Source: an uncultured Bacteroidota bacterium
GTDB lineage: Bacteria > Bacteroidota > Bacteroidia > UBA7662
Length of the DNA stretch: 9,045 nucleotides
Reading direction: 5' to 3'
NCBI GenBank assembly: GCA_903908015.1
Contig: CAIVQI010000380.1
Location: forward strand, 1-9,045
Positions 5,407 to 9,045 of this stretch are shown here, piece by piece. Made by a program: the position numbers and the translations under genes. The notes under the pieces are model-generated. The model was given only the letters and a program-made list of their open reading frames with translations. It was not told the DNA's origin and did no database searches. Each line of letters begins with the position of its first letter. Position 1 is the first letter of the stretch.

Positions 5407-5838
5407 GTGGTCGTTGTGGCGAGAAGAACCCTTTCATTTGACTTAGGCACCAAGCAGAATTTGTTGGGACTGCGGACCACGCGTCGCCCCTGGCAAGTGG
5501 CATGGTTTCTCAATGAACATTTTTCCACACAATTCATGCGCATTCCCGATTGGGTTTCAGCGGGTGCCGCCGAAGCCGTTCCTTTTACATGCTACAGTTG
5601 GACATCCGATCAAAAGTTGCCCTTGGCTTATTTGTTGAGAAACACATCCCCACTTGGATCTGTTTCGCCGGCCCTGCGTGACGCTTGCGACTATCTTCTG
5701 TTTTATTCAGACGAGGCTCCGCTTCCCGAGGCCGGTATGTTGTCCACAATATTGCGCCAGCATCAATATTTTGAGTTTGCCATGGCTTTAGCGGCCGATG
5801 ACAAACGATGGTCGCGCCACATCCCCATCTTCTTTTGA
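5407..5838 (+). CDS. Divergent IPExxxVDY-family protein
   Basis: Bacteroidota-specific family of unknown function, usually about 140-160 residues and typically encoded beside pyk; this one has 143. Matching elements, in order: GLRTTRRPWQVAWFLNEHFS (21-40), which corresponds to the family's G-h-T-T-x-x-x-x-x-h-A-a-F-L-N-x-h segment; FTCYSWTSDQKLPLAYLLRN (60-79), matching F-x-x-Y-x-a ... L-x-W-x-L-I-x-N; and CDYLLFY (94-100), matching V-D-Y-L-L. The hallmark itself is degraded: the I-P-E positions read P-A-L (88-90), and only the final D-Y survives. The frame is closed upstream by TAG at 5389, so GTG 5407 is the earliest possible start and GTG 5416 an alternative; no ATG is available. The gap to pyk is 8 nt, so the pair is an operon. 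No signal peptide or membrane segment is seen. Identification rests on family memory plus position. Confidence 0.75.
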   Translation: MVVVARRTLSFDLGTKQNLLGLRTTRRPWQVAWFLNEHFSTQFMRIPDWVSAGAAEAVPFTCYSWTSDQKLPLAYLLRNTSPLGSVSPALRDACDYLLFYSDEAPLPEAGMLSTILRQHQYFEFAMALAADDKRWSRHIPIFF

Positions 5839-5846
5839 CTTAAACT

Positions 5847-7289
5847 ATGCCCAGCAAATCTCTATATCACCGCCGTACCAAAATTGTGGCCACTGTTGGC
5901 CCTGCCTGTTCTGACAAGGTGGTTTTAAGTCGACTGATTAAAGCCGGCGTCAATGTTTTCCGGTTAAATTTTTCCCATGCCGTATATGAAACGCTCGAGC
6001 AGGTGATTCGCGATGTGCGTGACCTCAACAAACAACTGGGCACCCACGCCGCCCTTTTGGGCGATCTGCAGGGGCCCAAAATCCGGATCGGCGAAATACA
6101 AAACAATGGCATCACCTTGCGCAAGGGCGACAAAATTTTGTTTACGACTGCCCCCTGTATGGGCAATGCCCAACGTATCTACCTGAACTATAAAGAGTTT
6201 CCTTTAGATGTGGAAGAAGGTGACCTCGTTTTGCTCGATGATGGTAAAATCAAACTAGAAGTATTGAACAGCAACCGACTCGATGAGGTAACGCTGGTGA
6301 CCGTACATGGTGGTTTGCTTACATCGAAAAAGGGGGTAAATCTGCCGAATACAAAAGTGTCTCTTCCCTCGCTCACCGAAAAGGACCTGCGCGATCTCGA
6401 GTTTATTCTCGACCATGATCTGGATTGGGTGGCCTTATCCTTCGTGCGCAGTCCGAACGATGTCCGTGAATTGCGCAAGCGCATTCATGCACGCGGGAAG
6501 GACACCCACATCATATCCAAAATTGAAAAGCCCGCTGCTGTGGATGAAATAGATGCCATTATAGCGGAATCTGACGGGGTTATGGTGGCGCGGGGTGACT
6601 TAGGCGTAGAGTATCCGCTTGAGAAACTCCCCCTTATTCAAAAGTTGATTGTGAAGAAATGCCTTCACCAGTGTAAGCCCGTAATTATCGCCACACAGAT
6701 GATGGAGAGCATGATTACCCAGTTCATGCCAACGCGCGCTGAGGCCAATGATGTCGCGAACGCAGTGCTTGATGGGGCTGATGCCCTCATGCTCAGTGGT
6801 GAAACTTCTGTCGGACAGCATCCAGTTCAGGTGATTGAATATATGTGTCGGATCATTGAAACGGTGGAGCAAGGGGCGGAGGGAATCTATTACCGAGAAC
6901 GGGCTGAATCGACCGAGGGAGAACTTTCCCTTTCGGACTCCCTCTGTTATATGGCGGGGCGCGCGGCCAAATATGTTCACGCTCAGGGCATCGTTGGCCT
7001 CACGCGCTCGGGTTATACGGCGTATCAGGTAGCCAGTTACCGCCCGCATTGTTCGGTATTCATCTTTACGCCCGACCCCCGCTTATTAACCCGAATCAGC
7101 TTACTGTGGGGAGTTCGCGCATTTTTTTATGACAAACAATCAGATACCAACCAAACCATCGACGAAGTACTCACCTTTCTCAAAGAACATAAATTGGTTC
7201 GCAAAGGTGATGTGGTGGTCAATACTGGTGCGATGCCTGTGGGTAGCGATAGTCGGGCCAATTTTTTGAAAATATCTAGGATCAAGTAG
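5847..7289 (+). CDS. pyk: Pyruvate kinase
   Basis: Last step of glycolysis: phosphoenolpyruvate + ADP gives pyruvate + ATP, in the cytosol. It has 480 residues, normal for the family. TIM-barrel N-part: TKIVATVGPA, VFRLNFSHA (Arg39, Asn41), LLGDLQGPKIR (Asp73). A B-domain lid spans about 78-175. The barrel resumes with LPSLTEKDLRDLEF. Active site: IISKIEKPAAV (Lys225, Glu227), VARGDLGVE (Asp251), IATQMMESM (Thr283), TRAEANDVANAVLDGADALM and SGETS. C-terminal domain about 365-480: IVGLTRSGYTAYQVASYRP and the ending NTGAMPVGSDSRANFLKI. Near-invariant G in NFSHG is Ala here (NFSHA), which also occurs in other Bacteroidota pyruvate kinases. The ATG lies 8 nt after the IPExxxVDY stop, so the two are co-transcribed; no Shine-Dalgarno is apparent. 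It converges with the propeller gene, 38 nt between stops. Confidence 0.97.
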   Translation: MPSKSLYHRRTKIVATVGPACSDKVVLSRLIKAGVNVFRLNFSHAVYETLEQVIRDVRDLNKQLGTHAALLGDLQGPKIRIGEIQNNGITLRKGDKILFTTAPCMGNAQRIYLNYKEFPLDVEEGDLVLLDDGKIKLEVLNSNRLDEVTLVTVHGGLLTSKKGVNLPNTKVSLPSLTEKDLRDLEFILDHDLDWVALSFVRSPNDVRELRKRIHARGKDTHIISKIEKPAAVDEIDAIIAESDGVMVARGDLGVEYPLEKLPLIQKLIVKKCLHQCKPVIIATQMMESMITQFMPTRAEANDVANAVLDGADALMLSGETSVGQHPVQVIEYMCRIIETVEQGAEGIYYRERAESTEGELSLSDSLCYMAGRAAKYVHAQGIVGLTRSGYTAYQVASYRPHCSVFIFTPDPRLLTRISLLWGVRAFFYDKQSDTNQTIDEVLTFLKEHKLVRKGDVVVNTGAMPVGSDSRANFLKISRIK

Positions 7290-7327
7290 ATTAGCGTTTC
7301 GTTTTCAATTTATTTTATCCTTCTTTT

Positions 7328-9045
7328 TCAATTGTCGCGATACAAAGGATGCCATGGTGGTCTGCGTTCCCATGCACAGAGAAGGTGCGACCATCGTTCC
7401 ATGTCGCGGATGATGCGGACCTCAGGTCGCGTTAGTCGATCGATGTCGCCCCATGCTTTTCCAACCAGATAGCGCATCCAATAAGGCCTTCTAATTCCTC
7501 CTTCATTAAAAAACAGACCCAATTCCATCTTTGGCCCGTCCCCATGAGTGGAACTGCCGTACCCTATGATCATATAAATTGCGCCACGTGCTGGGTACGG
7601 AAGTATTCGAGCACCGCAACTGTCTACCCATACTTTTTGCACGCCCTTAATCTGTTTGATTCGTTCAACCATTCTCCGGTATGATCCGTGGAATGTGGTG
7701 TATCCCCTTTCGCTGCGTTCACCATGACCATAAAGGTTTACCCACCTTTGGAGCAGACGATTTAATGGCTTTACATCCCCGTGCAATGCCTTTTCAATTT
7801 GATGCGATACACTTTTTAGTTTCTCCTGACTGGCCGGAGCTTTGAATCCATCCATTACGGTGAATGATCTGGTTTCTGTTGAACACAACATGATCATGCC
7901 GTCCTTGCCGGCCATAATTACGCGTCGGTCTGGCAACATACGCGCAACATGCATTCCTGGCTCGTCGTGGTATGCCTGCCAGTCGAGCCCACCATTATAA
8001 GTGATGTCGCAGCCTGTTGGGCCTACCGCCAACCAACAAAAGGTGTCGATCGGCAATATGCACTCCCTGTAACCCCTGGTAGGGGTACGGGGATTCCACC
8101 ACGCGCCATATCGATTGGCAGCTACCGCACCATTTCGGATTTGGGTATCCTGATAGTCGCCCCCGACCACCACCCACTGACTATCGGGTGTGATGGCTAT
8201 AGAAAAGCCGCCGCGACTGGACGTGCCGTGCAATAGGTAAGATTGTTCGCCCGTTAGCGTGTCCGGATAGTGCAAGTGAATACCGCCAAGTGCGGGGTTG
8301 GGAATATCTGTACGAATATGTGACCAATTCCGTCCACGATTTCGACTATACCATAACCGACATGCTTGTCCACCGCTTATGATGGCCATCGTACTATCAC
8401 CAACGCAAATTATACTCGTTCCACTGGCGGCAAACCCTGCTTCACCTGGTGCAAATAAAGGCCTTGTGGTATCTGCCGGCTCGTTCCAGCTGCGGCCCGC
8501 ATCATGGGTGAAGAGCAGTATTGGTCGCCCATGGTCTTCGGGATCGCCAAACAACACCCCGCTGCTGTCGTCCCAAAAGTCGATGCCATTGAAAAATGCT
8601 CGTGAATTCGTGGGTTGATAAACGAGCGACCATTGTTTGCCGCCGTCTTGTGTGCGCCAAATAGCGGGATTTTTGCCTGCAGTTGCAGCGACTGCCTCAC
8701 GACCATTAAAGGCGTAAACACTCCTGAAGTCCACCGAATCGCCTGCTGGTTGTGCTGTGATCCATGATTTTCCAGCGTCTGCGGTATGGCACAACCACCC
8801 CTTACTACCACCAAACCACCAATCCTCGTTGCCCGTTACCGACAAAGACCTCAGATTCGTGCCTTTGCCGGTTGCCAGTTTGGCGTATCTGGCATCAATC
8901 TGACCGGATCCGGTGTCTGCTTTGCTCTCTACTTCTACTTGACCATCGGCCGTGTCTGTTTTGCCCTTGACTTTTACCTGACCAAGCGCGGTGGCTGATG
9001 TGATAATCAGGATGTTTAATAATCCCAAAATGATTTTGAATCGCC
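7328..9045 (-). CDS. Secreted Asp-box beta-propeller (Ycf48/BNR-like), 5'-partial
   Basis: Five Asp boxes (S/T-x-D/N-x-G-x-x-W) mark propeller blades: HTADAGKSW, RTQDGGKQW, FTHDAGRSW, YSRNRGRNW and ITYNGGLDW (residues about 81-350, counting from the TTG at 9028). The segment GEAGFAASGT is characteristic of the Bacteroidota 'oxidoreductase/YCF48-like' secreted propellers. The frame continues past that TTG to the window edge and reads RFKIILGLLNILIITSATAL, then GQ: a signal peptide with likely cleavage after ALG, so the true start is just outside the window. Residues 17-42 are two 13-residue repeats forming a charged linker. Residues about 395-566 have no Asp box and no domain that I recognise, and do not look like a type IX secretion C-terminal domain. 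Such propellers may be periplasmic scaffolds or enzymes; no specific function can be given. Confidence 0.85.
   Translation of the reverse strand, partial: RFKIILGLLNILIITSATALGQVKVKGKTDTADGQVEVESKADTGSGQIDARYAKLATGKGTNLRSLSVTGNEDWWFGGSKGWLCHTADAGKSWITAQPAGDSVDFRSVYAFNGREAVAATAGKNPAIWRTQDGGKQWSLVYQPTNSRAFFNGIDFWDDSSGVLFGDPEDHGRPILLFTHDAGRSWNEPADTTRPLFAPGEAGFAASGTSIICVGDSTMAIISGGQACRLWYSRNRGRNWSHIRTDIPNPALGGIHLHYPDTLTGEQSYLLHGTSSRGGFSIAITPDSQWVVVGGDYQDTQIRNGAVAANRYGAWWNPRTPTRGYRECILPIDTFCWLAVGPTGCDITYNGGLDWQAYHDEPGMHVARMLPDRRVIMAGKDGMIMLCSTETRSFTVMDGFKAPASQEKLKSVSHQIEKALHGDVKPLNRLLQRWVNLYGHGERSERGYTTFHGSYRRMVERIKQIKGVQKVWVDSCGARILPYPARGAIYMIIGYGSSTHGDGPKMELGLFFNEGGIRRPYWMRYLVGKAWGDIDRLTRPEVRIIRDMERWSHLLCAWERRPPWHPLYRDN
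8913..8990 (-). repeat. 39-bp imperfect tandem repeat, propeller linker
   Basis: Two adjacent 39-nt units (8913-8951 and 8952-8990) share most positions, and a partial third unit (8902-8912) follows. In the minus-strand protein they encode GQVKVKGKTDTAD and GQVEVESKADTGS, followed by GQIDA, directly after the signal peptide. Being a multiple of three, copy-number change would keep the frame. A hydrophilic low-complexity linker is the likely role. Confidence 0.8.

Noticed and set aside
7290..7327. Bidirectional terminator between pyk and the propeller gene
   Set aside because: The gap is T-rich with a direct repeat ttttcaatt (7302-7310 and 7325-7333), but no convincing GC hairpin is visible.

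Overview
The window most likely comes from a member of the Bacteroidota (Flavobacteriales-like) with roughly half G+C. The evidence is a textbook Bacteroidota promoter (TTTG, 20 bp, TAnnTTTG) upstream of acpP, start codons that mostly lack a strong Shine-Dalgarno sequence, a protein of the Bacteroidota-restricted IPExxxVDY family next to pyruvate kinase, and the acpP-fabF-rnc order.

Left part (1-3012, all + strand): the 3' part of a tryptophan 2,3-dioxygenase gene overlaps by 4 nt (ATGA) a WYL-domain transcription factor gene. An 85-nt gap follows. Then come two unrecognised ORFs (86 and 121 codons) that overlap by one base (TAATG), and then a RidA-family gene that starts one base after the second ORF's stop. 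Tryptophan dioxygenase together with a RidA protein of the 2-aminomuconate-deaminase type suggests tryptophan/kynurenine catabolism, with the WYL protein a candidate local regulator. The two small ORFs are uncertain: the spacing is operon-like but the composition is odd. The end of the second resembles a HIRAN domain.

Middle (3034-5293, - strand): acpP, fabF and rnc form a compact operon in transcription order. It encodes acyl carrier protein, beta-ketoacyl-ACP synthase II and RNase III. It starts from a divergent promoter region at 5294-5406. On the other side of that region a gene for a divergent IPExxxVDY-family protein is followed 8 nt later by pyk (pyruvate kinase), both on the + strand.

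Right end (7328-9045, - strand, convergent with pyk): a secreted Asp-box beta-propeller (Ycf48/BNR-like) whose N-terminal start lies beyond the window. It has a short tandem-repeat linker after the signal peptide and an unassigned C-terminal region of about 170 residues.

Most of the window is ordinary housekeeping. The items most worth a second look are the two small coupled ORFs, the tandem duplication that rewrote the end of the WYL regulator, the degraded signature of the IPExxxVDY protein, and the unassigned C-terminal extension of the propeller. I saw no tRNA, rRNA, CRISPR array, transposase or phage gene.
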